A stretch of 64,000 nucleotides of DNA from Vicinamibacterales bacterium (GTDB taxonomy: Bacteria; Acidobacteriota; Vicinamibacteria; Vicinamibacterales; Fen-181), in contig DASXVO010000028.1 of the NCBI GenBank assembly GCA_036504215.1, forward strand, positions 62,001-126,000. Reading direction: 5' to 3'. Below the pieces are notes generated by a model, which was given only the letters and a program-made list of their open reading frames with translations, was not told the DNA's origin and did not search any database. Shown here one piece after another: positions 1 to 7,937 of this stretch (within the stretch, counting starts at the first letter, position 1; every line of letters begins with the position of its first letter). A program made the position numbers and the translations under genes.

Positions 1-59
1 ATCTCGTCGATCGTCCGGCGATCCGCGTCACGCATCTGGTCCGCGTTCAGGATTCTCAT
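1..59 (-). CDS. nnr: NAD(P)H-hydrate epimerase/dehydratase, N-terminal fragment (runs off window)
   Basis: Only the first 19 codons are inside the window, reading leftward from an ATG at 59 (MRILNADQMRDADRRTIDEI begins the protein). The pattern of a short beta strand followed by A-x-QM-R-x-AD-R-x-TI is the characteristic start of the YjeF/NnrE domain, which epimerises damaged NAD(P)H hydrates and is often fused to the NnrD dehydratase. The remainder, and whether the dehydratase half is present, cannot be seen. A TTGACA at 91-96 (minus strand), 18 bases from a weak GAAGAT box, would place transcription start at or next to the ATG. Confidence 0.7.
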   Translation of the reverse strand, partial: MRILNADQMRDADRRTIDE

Positions 60-447
60 CGCGAGGATCTTCGTCCCGGGTTCGAACCTTTGTCAACCGA
101 GGTTCGACGGTTGACCGCCGTACGAACGCAGCCGCACGAAGGCTTGCGCCTCCCCATCGTCGCGAAGTACGCTAGTCTCGCGTCGGTCGCGGTCAGCCTT
201 CGTGGTCCCGCGGCCGTGTGCCGCCACCGCCGCACGCAGCCCCTCGCGACGAGGTTCTCGTGTCCCCAATCGTCTCGTGAGCATCAGTGGCCACACGTCG
301 GCTGGCGTCTGAAACCTGAGCTCACTTGTGTTGGCCATGCTTCGCGCCCTGCGCACCCTATGAAACGGGCGCTCCCTGCGCGAGACGTTGGTCAACACGA
401 CTGAGTCGAAGGGTAGCTGCAGGAAACTCATCGCCGGGAGGGCCTGA
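60..447. other. Divergent intergenic region between nnr and the transaminase gene
   Basis: This 388-base spacer has no convincing gene; open frames in it are short and have no recognisable protein pattern. It holds two palindromic elements near nnr (79-88 and 92-115). At its right end is a clear GGGAGG ribosome binding site just before the ATG at 448. A T-loop-like GGTTCGAACC is present but no tRNA can be folded around it. Confidence 0.6.
79..115. promoter_or_regulatory. Palindrome pair upstream of nnr, possible operator
   Basis: GGTTCGAACC at 79-88 is a perfect 10-base palindrome. Next to it GTCAACCG (92-99) and CGGTTGAC (108-115) form an inverted repeat around an 8-base loop that again contains GGTTCGA. 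The minus-strand TTGACA (96 to 91) lies inside the inverted repeat, so a protein bound here would cover the putative nnr -35 box. The role is inferred; a simple hairpin is the alternative. Confidence 0.35.
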
Positions 448-1332
448 ATGGCAGCCATCATCAATGTGAACGGACGAATCACCACGGATCAGGACGCGGT
501 CGTCTCGGTGCTCGACCACGGGTTCCTGTACGGAGAGGGCGTGTACGAGGTGGTCCGCACCTACGGACGAAAGCCGTTTCTCTTCGATCGCCACCTGGAC
601 CGGCTGCGGCGGTCGGCAGCCTTCCTCTCCCTGGCACTCCCGTTCACCGACGTCGAGTTCGAGGCGCGCGTGCGGCAGACGACCGATGCGTTCTTCGCGC
701 AGCCTGATGCGACCGACGACGTGTACGTGCGGTTCATGGTGACCCGTGGCGTCGGAGAGATGAACTACAACCCCGCGGCGTGCTTGTCGCCGACGGTGGT
801 GGTCATCGCCAAGCCGTTCACGGCGCTCGCACCCGAGGTGTATGCGCAGGGCGTGCGTGCGGCGCTCGTGCCCGTGCTCCGGAATCACCCGGGCTCGGTC
901 AGCCCGATGATCAAGTCCAACAACCTGCTCAACAACGCTCTGGCGGCACAGGAAGCGTACCGCCGCGGAGCCTTCGAGGGCATCATGCGGAACTACCGCA
1001 ACGAGATCTCCGAAGGGTCGATCTCGAACATCTTCGTCGTGAAGGGTGGCATCGTCTCGACGCCGCCGCTCGACGCCGGACTCCTCGCCGGCATCACACG
1101 GGCCTTCGTGCTCGAGATCGCCCCGGCTGCCGCAGTCACGATTCGTGAGACCACCATCCACGACAGCGATCTCCTGGACGCGGACGAGTGCTTCCTGACC
1201 AGTTCCACGCAGGAGATCGTGCCGATCGTGAAGGTGGACGACCGGGTCATTGGCGATGGACGCCCGGGGCGCGTGACCAGGCAGCTTCACGCTCAGTACC
1301 AACGCCGTCTTCGCGAGATGCTCTCCGTATGA
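448..1332 (+). CDS. Class IV PLP aminotransferase (branched-chain or D-amino acid type)
   Basis: The 294-residue protein belongs to fold-type IV PLP transaminases, which move an amino group from branched-chain L-amino acids or D-amino acids to a 2-oxo acid. Visible hallmarks are the N-terminal DHGFLYGEGVYEVVRTYG (residues 23-40), the RGVGE segment near 100, the likely PLP lysine K156 in MIKSNNLLNNAL, and EISEGSISNIF before the conserved PLP-phosphate region. The GEGVYEVVRTY stretch is close to D-amino-acid transaminases, but motif reading alone does not separate these from IlvE. A GGGAGG site precedes the ATG. The stop overlaps the next start (ATGA), so it is translationally coupled to a racemase-family gene. 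Confidence 0.85.
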   Translation: MAAIINVNGRITTDQDAVVSVLDHGFLYGEGVYEVVRTYGRKPFLFDRHLDRLRRSAAFLSLALPFTDVEFEARVRQTTDAFFAQPDATDDVYVRFMVTRGVGEMNYNPAACLSPTVVVIAKPFTALAPEVYAQGVRAALVPVLRNHPGSVSPMIKSNNLLNNALAAQEAYRRGAFEGIMRNYRNEISEGSISNIFVVKGGIVSTPPLDAGLLAGITRAFVLEIAPAAAVTIRETTIHDSDLLDADECFLTSSTQEIVPIVKVDDRVIGDGRPGRVTRQLHAQYQRRLREMLSV

Positions 1333-2153
1333 CCGAGCCCGGAACGCGGAATGCCGCAGCCCCATCGAACCGGTTCCTGGCGGACGGTCAGTGCTGTCTG
1401 CCCGGGATCTACGGAGGCGTGGGACCACTCTCGCACACACAGTTCGAGCAGCAGTTGTTGGCGGCCCGGCATCGACGTGGAGCACGGACCGACCAGGACC
1501 ATCCCGTCTGGCTGCTGGTCAGTGCGTCGTCCACGCCGAATCGGATGGCGAGTCTGGCGGGGACCGGAGAGAACGCTGAACCGTACATCCGGCACTATGC
1601 GCAGGTCATCGAGAAGGCCGGCGCTGACGTGCTATTTGTCATCTGCAATACGGCGCATGCCTATCATTCGGCGGTGCAACGCACGCTGCGGATTCCCTGG
1701 GTCCACCTGATGGACATCACCGTCGGGCATATCCGGGACACCTGGCCTTCGCTTCGGGCGGTCGGTGTTCTTGGAACGGACGGCACGCTGAACACACAGC
1801 TGTACCATCGCGCGCTCCAGAAGCGCGGCCTCGTGGCGATTGCCCCAGGCGTGAGCACGGAGCCCCAGCGGCTGGTCATGGACGCGATCTTCGAACCGAC
1901 GTGGGGCATCAAGGCGACAGGCGCCAACATCTCGGACCGCGCCCGCCGCGGCCTGGCGACGGCTGCTGAGTGGTGCGCCGGGCAGGGCGCGCAGGTGGTG
2001 GTGGCGGCCTGCACGGAAGTGTCGGTCGGGCTCACGCCCGATCAGTTCTCCACCGTGCCGCTCGTCGATCCGCTGGCAGTGGCGGCGGAGGTCCTGCTCG
2101 ACCTGGCGTACGGTATTCGCGATCCCGGGGAGTTTCTGGTCAGGGACGTCTAG
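1329..2153 (+). CDS. Aspartate/glutamate racemase family protein
   Basis: This 274-residue enzyme has the two cysteine motifs of cofactor-independent Asp/Glu racemases: VICNTAH and, near the C-terminus, VAACTEVSV. The opening GIYGGVGPLS is the usual first beta-loop of the family. It would interconvert L- and D-Asp or -Glu by two-base chemistry in the cytoplasm. The ATG overlaps the stop of the upstream transaminase by four bases, which chose this start over a longer in-frame reading. A racemase followed by a class IV transaminase suggests D-amino acid turnover, but other members of the superfamily (hydantoin racemase, maleate isomerase) remain possible. Confidence 0.8.
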   Translation: MTEPGTRNAAAPSNRFLADGQCCLPGIYGGVGPLSHTQFEQQLLAARHRRGARTDQDHPVWLLVSASSTPNRMASLAGTGENAEPYIRHYAQVIEKAGADVLFVICNTAHAYHSAVQRTLRIPWVHLMDITVGHIRDTWPSLRAVGVLGTDGTLNTQLYHRALQKRGLVAIAPGVSTEPQRLVMDAIFEPTWGIKATGANISDRARRGLATAAEWCAGQGAQVVVAACTEVSVGLTPDQFSTVPLVDPLAVAAEVLLDLAYGIRDPGEFLVRDV

Positions 2154-2182
2154 GCGGCCTGGGCGACGCGGCCGAAGTCCAA

Positions 2183-2209
2183 GGGGCGCACCGGTGCGGC
2201 GTGCGCCCC
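2183..2209. terminator. Stem-loop between convergent genes
   Basis: GGGGCGCAC (2183-2191) pairs perfectly with GTGCGCCCC (2201-2209) across a 9-base loop. It lies between the ends of the rightward racemase gene and the leftward gcvPB gene, where it could serve both directions. No U-tract follows on either side, so it is a hairpin terminator candidate rather than a classical one. Confidence 0.5.
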
Positions 2210-2244
2210 TCTCGCTGTCCGGTCAGCGTGCCAAATCGGCCGGA

Positions 2245-3714
2245 CTAGAGACCGGCCTTCCACCGCAACACGGGCTTGCGCGCGGCCGTGGCCTCGTCGA
2301 AGCGGCTCCGCCGCGTCGTGACCGGCGCCTTCTTCAGCATCTCCGGCTGGGTCTTCGCCTCTTCCGCAATCTGCTGCATGGCCTCCACGAACCGGTTCAT
2401 CTCGGCAAGGCCCTCGCTCTCGGTCGGTTCGACCATCAGCGCTCCGTGCACGATCAGCGGGAAGTAGATGGTGGGCGGATGGAAGCCGAGATCGATCAAC
2501 CGCTTCGCGATGTCGAGGGTGGTGATGCCGTATTCGTTCTGCTTGTGGTCCGAAAAGATCACCTCGTGCATGTTGAGGCGGTCGTACGGAATCTCGTAGG
2601 TGCCCCGCAGCCTGGCGCGCACGTAGTTCGCGTTCAAGACCGCGTTCTCAGCCGTCTTCCGGATGCCTTCCGCCCCGAGCGATCGGATGTAGGCGTACGC
2701 ACGGACGAGCATCCCGAAATTACCGTGGAATGCCTTGACCCGCCCGACCGAGAGCGGCCGCTCGTAGTCGAGATGCATACCGTCGCGCGTTGCCACGACG
2801 ACCGGCGTCGGCAGGTATGGCTCCATCTCCTTGACCGCCACGACCGGGCCGGAACCCGGGCCTCCCCCTCCATGAGGCGTGGAGAACGTCTTGTGGAGGT
2901 TGAGGTGCATGATGTCCATGCCGAAGTCGCCCGGCCTGGCCCTGCCGATGAGCGCGTTCATGTTCGCGCCATCGCAATACACGAGACCGCCCTTCGCATG
3001 GACGATCTGCGCGGCTTCGCAAATCTCGTCCTCGAACATTCCGAGCGTGTTCGGGTTCGTCAGCATCAGCGCGGCGACGTCGGGCGTCATCGCCTCTGCC
3101 AGCGCCGACACCGACAGGTTACCCCGGGCGCACGACGTGATCTGGCGCACCTCGTAGCCGCAGAAATGCGCACTCGCCGGGTTCGTGCCGTGGGCCGAGT
3201 CGGGGATGAGCACGACCTTCCGCGGATTGCCGTCGCGCGTGGTGAGGTGCTTCCGGATCATCATCATCCCGGTCAGCTCACCGTGCGCGCCGGCCGCCGG
3301 CTGCAGCGTCACCGCCGGCAGTCCGGTGATTTCCCCCAGCATCTGCACCAGGGCGTGCATGAGGGCGAGCGCCCCCTGGGCGACGTCGTCGGGCGCCAGC
3401 GGGTGCAACTCGGCAAAGCCGCGTATCCGTGCAGCCGCCTCGTTCACCTTGGGGTTGTACTTCATCGTGCAGGACCCGAGCGGATACATCCCCGTATCCA
3501 CCCCGTAGTTCCAGGTGGAAAGACGAGTGAAGTGCCGCACGAGCCCAACCTCGGTCACCTCGGGAAACCCCGAGACCTCCCGGCGCACCAGCCCCTCGGG
3601 AATCGCCCCTTCGAGCGGCGCCGACGGCACGTCCTGTGCGGGAAGCGAGTAGCCTCGCTGCCCTGGAGTGCCCTGTTCGAAGATCAATTGATCGCGGTGA
3701 TCAGCTGTGGTCAT
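2245..3714 (-). CDS. gcvPB: Glycine dehydrogenase (decarboxylating) subunit 2
   Basis: This is the C-terminal, PLP-carrying half of a split P-protein. It decarboxylates glycine and passes the aminomethyl group to the lipoyl arm of GcvH. The PLP lysine motif HLNLHKTFSTPHGGGGPG is intact. The chosen ATG at 3714 (MTTADHRDQ) is preceded by AGGAAG and leaves a 28-base gap after gcvPA; a longer frame would overlap gcvPA by more than 40 bases. The resulting length of 489 residues fits the two-subunit type found in many bacteria. It is last in the gcvT-gcvH-gcvPA-gcvPB operon and converges on a hairpin at 2183-2209. Confidence 0.95.
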   Translation of the reverse strand: MTTADHRDQLIFEQGTPGQRGYSLPAQDVPSAPLEGAIPEGLVRREVSGFPEVTEVGLVRHFTRLSTWNYGVDTGMYPLGSCTMKYNPKVNEAAARIRGFAELHPLAPDDVAQGALALMHALVQMLGEITGLPAVTLQPAAGAHGELTGMMMIRKHLTTRDGNPRKVVLIPDSAHGTNPASAHFCGYEVRQITSCARGNLSVSALAEAMTPDVAALMLTNPNTLGMFEDEICEAAQIVHAKGGLVYCDGANMNALIGRARPGDFGMDIMHLNLHKTFSTPHGGGGPGSGPVVAVKEMEPYLPTPVVVATRDGMHLDYERPLSVGRVKAFHGNFGMLVRAYAYIRSLGAEGIRKTAENAVLNANYVRARLRGTYEIPYDRLNMHEVIFSDHKQNEYGITTLDIAKRLIDLGFHPPTIYFPLIVHGALMVEPTESEGLAEMNRFVEAMQQIAEEAKTQPEMLKKAPVTTRRSRFDEATAARKPVLRWKAGL

Positions 3715-3742
3715 GGCTTCCTGTTTCCGGCCGGTTGGCAGG

Positions 3743-5095
3743 TCATCCTGCGAGTGCCGCGGCCAGTCGATCGATGTCCTCGACACCGTTGAGCTCGGTC
3801 ACGCACACGAGCAGCGAGTCCTGGAGTTCAGGGTAGTACCGCCCGAGCGGCAGCCCGGCCACGAGCCCGGAACCCAGCAACCGTTTTTGCGCGGCCGAGG
3901 CATCCCCCAGGCCGCCGACCACGAACTCGTTGAAGAACGGTCCAGCAAAGCGCGCGGTCACTCCCGCCTTCCCGCCGGCCCTGACGATGGCCTCCCGGGC
4001 GTAGTGCGCCTTGTCGAAATTCAGCCGCGCCAACGCGGGCAGCCCTTGCTTCCCATACGCCGCCATGAACATCGTCGCAGCCAGGGCCATGAGGCCCGAG
4101 TTGGTACAGATGTTCGACGTCGCCTTCTCGCGCCGGATGTGCTGTTCACGTGTCGCCAGCGTGAGAACGTAGCCCTTCCGGCCCTCGGTGTCGGTGGCCT
4201 CGCCCACGAAGCGCCCCGGCATCTGCCGCATGCACTTCTCGGAAGCCGCCATCACGCCACAGTACGGCCCACCGAACCCGACCGGCGCGCCGAACGCCTG
4301 CATCTCGCCCGCGACGATGTCGATTCCGAGGCTGCCTGGCGGGACGAGGAGGCCCATGGCCACCGGCTCGGTGACAACGGCGACGCTCAGTGCCCCGGCG
4401 GCTTTCGCAATTTCCACCGCCTCGCGCGGGTCCTCGATGACGCCAAAGAAGTTCGGGTACTGCAGGATCACCGCCGCCGCACCTCTCGCCGCGTCGGCCA
4501 GCGCGGCACGGTCGATCGTTCCATCGGCCTCGAATCCGGCCTCGACGATCGTGAGGCCGAGGTTCTTCGCGTACGTGTCCAGCACTTCGCGATAGTGGGG
4601 GTGGACCGTCCGTGCCACGACAACGCGGTCCCGCTTCGTCATGCGGCAGGCCATCATCGCCGCTTCCGTCATGGCGGTGCTGCCGTCGTACATCGAGGCG
4701 TTGGCGATGTCGGTGCCCATCAACTGGCACACCAGCGTCTGGAACTCGAAGATTGCCTGCAGCGTCCCTTGCGCAATCTCCGGCTGGTACGGCGTGTAGG
4801 CCGTGTAGAACTCCGACCGTAGCAGCAACTGGTCGATGAAGCAGGGCGCGAAGTGGCGATAGGCGCCCGCGCCTAGAAACGTCGCGACCTTCGAGGAATC
4901 GGCGTTCTGAGCCGCGAGCGCACCCAGGTGCGCCAGCAGGTCCGGCTCGGAGAGCGCCGGCGGCAGATCGAGCTCGCGGTGGAGTCGAACGGCCGCGGGA
5001 ATCGGCTCGAACAGCGCGTCGATGCTCGGGACCCCGATGGCCTCGAGCATCAGCCGCGCGTCCTGATCTGTGTTGGGGATGTATGGATGCGTCAC
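3743..5095 (-). CDS. gcvPA: Glycine dehydrogenase (decarboxylating) subunit 1
   Basis: This 450-residue protein is the N-terminal half of the split P-protein of the glycine cleavage complex. It shows the usual MTHPYIPNT start, GAGAYRHFAP near residue 97, and the YTPYQPEIAQGTLQ segment that is nearly invariant in GcvPA. It partners with gcvPB immediately downstream to form the P-protein. The ATG overlaps the gcvH stop (ATGA), so the two are probably co-translated. There are no frameshifts or missing segments relative to the usual length of about 445-450. Confidence 0.95.
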   Translation of the reverse strand: MTHPYIPNTDQDARLMLEAIGVPSIDALFEPIPAAVRLHRELDLPPALSEPDLLAHLGALAAQNADSSKVATFLGAGAYRHFAPCFIDQLLLRSEFYTAYTPYQPEIAQGTLQAIFEFQTLVCQLMGTDIANASMYDGSTAMTEAAMMACRMTKRDRVVVARTVHPHYREVLDTYAKNLGLTIVEAGFEADGTIDRAALADAARGAAAVILQYPNFFGVIEDPREAVEIAKAAGALSVAVVTEPVAMGLLVPPGSLGIDIVAGEMQAFGAPVGFGGPYCGVMAASEKCMRQMPGRFVGEATDTEGRKGYVLTLATREQHIRREKATSNICTNSGLMALAATMFMAAYGKQGLPALARLNFDKAHYAREAIVRAGGKAGVTARFAGPFFNEFVVGGLGDASAAQKRLLGSGLVAGLPLGRYYPELQDSLLVCVTELNGVEDIDRLAAALAG

Positions 5096-5457
5096 TTGAT
5101 CAACTCTGCGTACTTCGCGGCATCGAGCAGGTCCTGCGCCTCAGCCGGGTCGCTCGTCTTGATGGCGACCATCCAGCTGCCGTGAGCGTCATGGTTGATG
5201 GCTTCCGGCTTTTCCGCCAGGGCCGCGTTGACCTCGGTCACCGTCCCGGACATCGGCGCGAAGACCTCGGAAACGGCCTTCACCGACTCGACAGACCCCA
5301 CCTGGTCGCCCTTCTTCACCGTCTTACCCACTTCAGGCAGTTCCAGGAAGACGATGTCGCCCAGCTGCTTCTGCGCGTAATCGGTCACGCCCATCCGGCC
5401 GGTGGCCAGATCAATCCACTCGTGGTCGTTGGTGTACTTGTAGGTTTCCGGATACAT
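5092..5457 (-). CDS. gcvH: Glycine cleavage system H protein
   Basis: This 121-residue lipoyl carrier shuttles the aminomethyl intermediate among the P, T and L proteins. The lipoylation lysine sits in GSVESVKAVSE, within the standard biotinyl/lipoyl hairpin. The N-terminal YTNDHEWIDL and the YAQKQLGDIVFLELP segment are typical. It starts 3 bases after the gcvT stop and overlaps gcvPA by four bases. No lipoate ligase or L-protein (lpd) gene is in the window. Confidence 0.96.
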   Translation of the reverse strand: MYPETYKYTNDHEWIDLATGRMGVTDYAQKQLGDIVFLELPEVGKTVKKGDQVGSVESVKAVSEVFAPMSGTVTEVNAALAEKPEAINHDAHGSWMVAIKTSDPAEAQDLLDAAKYAELIK

Positions 5458-5460
5458 CAG

Positions 5461-6576
5461 TCACCCCTTCGGACGTTGGTAGAACGGCAGCGGCACCACA
5501 CGGGCCTTCAGGCGACGGCCCCGCGAATCCACCTCGAACCCGGTGCCTGGCTCGGTGTCGGCCATTGACACGTACGCCATGCCAATCGCCTTCTTCAGGA
5601 ATGGGGTCTGGGCACCGCTCGTCACGGTTCCCACCTTCCGATCACCGACGAACGCTTCGTCGCCACGGCAGGCAATTCCGCGGTCGGTCATTTCGAAACC
5701 CACGAGCCGCCGGGAGAGGCCACGGGCCTTCTGCCCGGCCAGCGCGGCGCGGCCGTTGAAGTCCCCCTTCTGCCAGCTGACGATCGACTCGAGATCGGCC
5801 TCGAGGACGCTCGTCGTCTCGTCGATATCGTTCCCGTGGAGTCGTACCGCCGCTTCCAGGCGCAGCGTGTCACGCGCGCCGAGACCAACGGGAACGACCT
5901 CCGCGCTCTTGCCGGCCTGCAGGATGGCGTCCCACACCTTCACCGCGGACTGCGGCGGGGTGAACACCTCGTACGCGCTCTCGCCAGTGTACCCCGTGCG
6001 AGAGATCGTCGCGCGAACGCCAGCCACTTCCCCATGCGCAAAACCATGGGGCTCAACCGCATCAAGCTCGGTGTCGGTCAGCGCCTGGAGCACCTCCGCC
6101 GCCGCCGGGCCCTCGAGCGCCATGAGCGCGTATCGCGAACTCGTATTCACCGCCGACACGTCGCCAAACGGCTCGACCTGCCCGGTGATCCAGGCGAAGT
6201 CCTTGTCCACGTTGGCCGCGTTGACAACGAACAGGAAATGACCGCTCCCGAACCGGTACACCAGTACATCGTCCACGAATGTCCCGGATGGTGTGGTCAG
6301 CGCGGAATACTGAGCCTGTCCGACAACGAGCCCGCTCGCGTCGTTGCTCGTCATGTGCTGAACGGCGGCGAGGGCGTCCTTGCCAGCCAACTCGACCTGT
6401 CCCATGTGTGTCAGGTCGAAGAGCCCCGCCCGCGTTCGGACGGCCAGATGTTCCTCGGTCACCCCGGAGTACTCGACCGGCAGCTCCCACCCGGCAAATG
6501 CCACCATCTGACCGCCGTGGGCGCGATGCCAGGCATCGAGCGGCGTTTTCCGGGGTGGTCGTGCAGAGTGCGACAT
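5461..6576 (-). CDS. gcvT: Glycine cleavage system aminomethyltransferase (T protein)
   Basis: GcvT transfers the aminomethyl carbon from GcvH to tetrahydrofolate, releasing ammonia. The N-terminal KTPLDAWHRAHGGQMVAFAGWELPVEYSG region (given here as its parts KTPLDAWH, MVAFAGWELPVEY) and the THMGQVELAG segment are family hallmarks. The ATG at 6576 (MSHSARPP) gives 371 residues and matches where homologues begin. A GTG at 6606 would add ten residues and lies about 7 bases from the predicted transcription start, so it cannot be excluded. It is first in the operon. The 120-base leader shows no glycine-riboswitch core that I can recognise. Confidence 0.94.
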   Translation of the reverse strand: MSHSARPPRKTPLDAWHRAHGGQMVAFAGWELPVEYSGVTEEHLAVRTRAGLFDLTHMGQVELAGKDALAAVQHMTSNDASGLVVGQAQYSALTTPSGTFVDDVLVYRFGSGHFLFVVNAANVDKDFAWITGQVEPFGDVSAVNTSSRYALMALEGPAAAEVLQALTDTELDAVEPHGFAHGEVAGVRATISRTGYTGESAYEVFTPPQSAVKVWDAILQAGKSAEVVPVGLGARDTLRLEAAVRLHGNDIDETTSVLEADLESIVSWQKGDFNGRAALAGQKARGLSRRLVGFEMTDRGIACRGDEAFVGDRKVGTVTSGAQTPFLKKAIGMAYVSMADTEPGTGFEVDSRGRRLKARVVPLPFYQRPKG

Positions 6577-6619
6577 CGCCTGGCCAGGAAAGAAGGGGCG
6601 GACCACTGACAGACAAGTA

Positions 6620-6649
6620 ACACTACTATGCAGCCGCGCGCGTGGTCAA
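6620..6649 (-). promoter_or_regulatory. Candidate promoter of the gcv operon
   Basis: On the minus strand TTGACC (6649 to 6644) is followed after 18 bases by TAGTGT (6625 to 6620). This is the best sigma-70-like pair in the spacer upstream of gcvT. Transcription start would be near 6613, leaving a very short leader. Confidence 0.4.
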
Positions 6650-6695
6650 GGCGCGGCGAGAGGACGGCGCGAGACAGAACGCCGTACGCACAAAG

Positions 6696-6720
6696 AGGGT
6701 CCGGGACGCACCCGGACCCT
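6696..6720 (-). terminator. Rho-independent terminator downstream of the small membrane gene
   Basis: AGGGTCCGGG (6696-6705) pairs perfectly with CCCGGACCCT (6711-6720) over a 5-base loop. Reading leftward it is followed by CTTTGTG, a short T-rich tail. It lies just past the stop of the leftward gene at 6730 and insulates it from the gcv promoter. Confidence 0.7.
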
Positions 6721-6729
6721 GCCTGACAA

Positions 6730-6921
6730 CTACGGTTTCTTGAACAATCGCCAGTCGATCAACACGACGGCCGCGACGCAGAGCATCGTCACGCCAAGGG
6801 CGACCGCCGGGCCAATGGACGCAGGGTTCACCGGCACCGTTACGCCGACAACGATGCCCGCCAGGAGCAGACCGAAGACGACGTCGATGAGTACGCGGAA
6901 CGCCGAGGATGCCTGGCCCAC
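6730..6921 (-). CDS. Small two-helix membrane protein
   Basis: The protein has 63 residues starting at GTG 6921 (VGQASSAFRV), chosen because a strong GAGGAGG site lies about 6 bases upstream. It has two hydrophobic helices, roughly residues 8-24 and 37-54, and ends with a basic RLFKKP tail, which predicts an inner-membrane hairpin with the C-terminus in the cytoplasm. I recognise no family. It follows the secreted protein gene 6939-7733 by 17 bases and is closed by the terminator at 6696-6720, so the two are probably one transcript. Confidence 0.6.
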   Translation of the reverse strand: MGQASSAFRVLIDVVFGLLLAGIVVGVTVPVNPASIGPAVALGVTMLCVAAVVLIDWRLFKKP

Positions 6922-6938
6922 GCTTGTCCTCCTCTCAC

Positions 6939-7733
6939 CTACTGACCTGGGAAACCGCCCGAGCACGCGATCACCCAGAACCAGTTGAGTTCCGCGCGAA
7001 TGATGAACTCCGCGCCACAGGCCGACTGCCATATCGGGTTCCAGCGCTGACGGCCGGCGCAGTCAGCCGTGTCCTCCGCGATCCGGAGCGCCTCCCACCT
7101 GTACGACTCCCAGCAGTCACGGGCAGTCCGCTGGAGCACGACCTGGCGCAGACGCGCACCATGTTTGCGCAGGATGCGCTGGACCATCCGATTCGGGGCC
7201 CCGACGTCGCCGTCGAGCAGGCCCACCATGGCCGCCGTCACTGACGTCGACTCGGCCGCAGGCGAGTCGTCGTCTTCCAGTTCCCCTGCCAGCAACCTGA
7301 ACGCCGCCACGACGTCAGAGCCGGCCAGCAGGTTTCTGACCTGCAACAAGTCGCGCTTGGTGAGCTTGGTGGCCGACAAGGCTCGCGTCCGCCCGTCGCG
7401 CGTTACCGAGAGCGAGCCGCTCGCATCCGCACGCAGAACGACGCGTTCGTTCTCCGCAGCCAACACGACCTCGAGATGGTCCGAGTAGACCGTCTTCTCG
7501 TACCGCACTCCCGGGCTTTCCGCCAGGAGTTGTGTCCCGCCATCAACGGTCATCCGGGTCTCGAAGAGCACGCCATGCCCCGCCTGGCCGGCGCTCGCAG
7601 CCGGTCGGACCGTTGGCGCTGCCTGGCTTCTGGGCCGCCCGGTCGGCGGCGAGCCGAGTGCCGCGGTCGATCCCACGAGAATCCCTGCCGCGGCCAGCAG
7701 CAGTACTGCGTGAATCCACGACTGACGCTCCAT
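6939..7733 (-). CDS. Secreted protein of unknown function
   Basis: The 264-residue protein has a signal peptide (WIHAVLLLAAAGILVGSTAALG) followed by a Pro/Ala-rich linker and then a mixed alpha/beta domain. The C-terminal third contains several cysteines (RDCWESYR, DTADCAGRQRW, SACGAEF, IACSGG), which could form disulphides in the periplasm. A GGAGG site sits just before the ATG. I do not recognise a family. It follows the sigma-54-type regulator gene in the same direction and precedes a small membrane gene. Confidence 0.55.
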   Translation of the reverse strand: MERQSWIHAVLLLAAAGILVGSTAALGSPPTGRPRSQAAPTVRPAASAGQAGHGVLFETRMTVDGGTQLLAESPGVRYEKTVYSDHLEVVLAAENERVVLRADASGSLSVTRDGRTRALSATKLTKRDLLQVRNLLAGSDVVAAFRLLAGELEDDDSPAAESTSVTAAMVGLLDGDVGAPNRMVQRILRKHGARLRQVVLQRTARDCWESYRWEALRIAEDTADCAGRQRWNPIWQSACGAEFIIRAELNWFWVIACSGGFPGQ

Positions 7734-7750
7734 CCCACACCTCCGGATCG

Positions 7751-7775
7751 CCGGGTCGAGTCGTTGTCGACCCGG
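7751..7775. repeat. Perfect inverted repeat in the leader of the secreted protein gene
   Basis: CCGGGTCGA (7751-7759) pairs with TCGACCCGG (7767-7775) across GTCGTTG. It ends only about 18 bases upstream of the ATG at 7733 and directly abuts the ribosome binding site region. It could be an operator, an attenuating hairpin, or a terminator of the upstream regulator gene; no U-tract follows. Confidence 0.5.
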
Positions 7776-7937
7776 AGCCAGTGTGCGACCTCCTGGATGG
7801 CCCAGCCCGCCTCACTGGCCGTGTTGCCGGAGGCACCCGGCACTGCGCGGCACGCCCCGCGCTGGCCGACCTCGCTGTCGTTCCGTGTCCAACCCCGGAG
7901 TCCGGTTGCCTGCACGGCCCATCCGGGATTTGGCCCG

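Noticed and set aside
73-100. A T-loop-like GGTTCGAACC suggesting a tRNA.
   Set aside because: The flanking bases do not form a T stem or acceptor stem on either strand, and the palindrome explains the resemblance.
2194-3792. A 532-codon rightward frame opposite gcvPB.
   Set aside because: It is a GC-driven antisense shadow: composition is Arg/His/Gly-rich with no family motif, and the opposite strand encodes a complete GcvPB.
6607-6729. A glycine riboswitch upstream of gcvT.
   Set aside because: The spacer is only about 120 bases and shows a promoter and a terminator but none of the conserved glycine-aptamer core sequence.
7734-7937. A sigma-54 promoter upstream of the secreted protein gene.
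   Set aside because: The GG and GC pairs present, for example in TGGCCGTGTTGC, are not at the required spacing.
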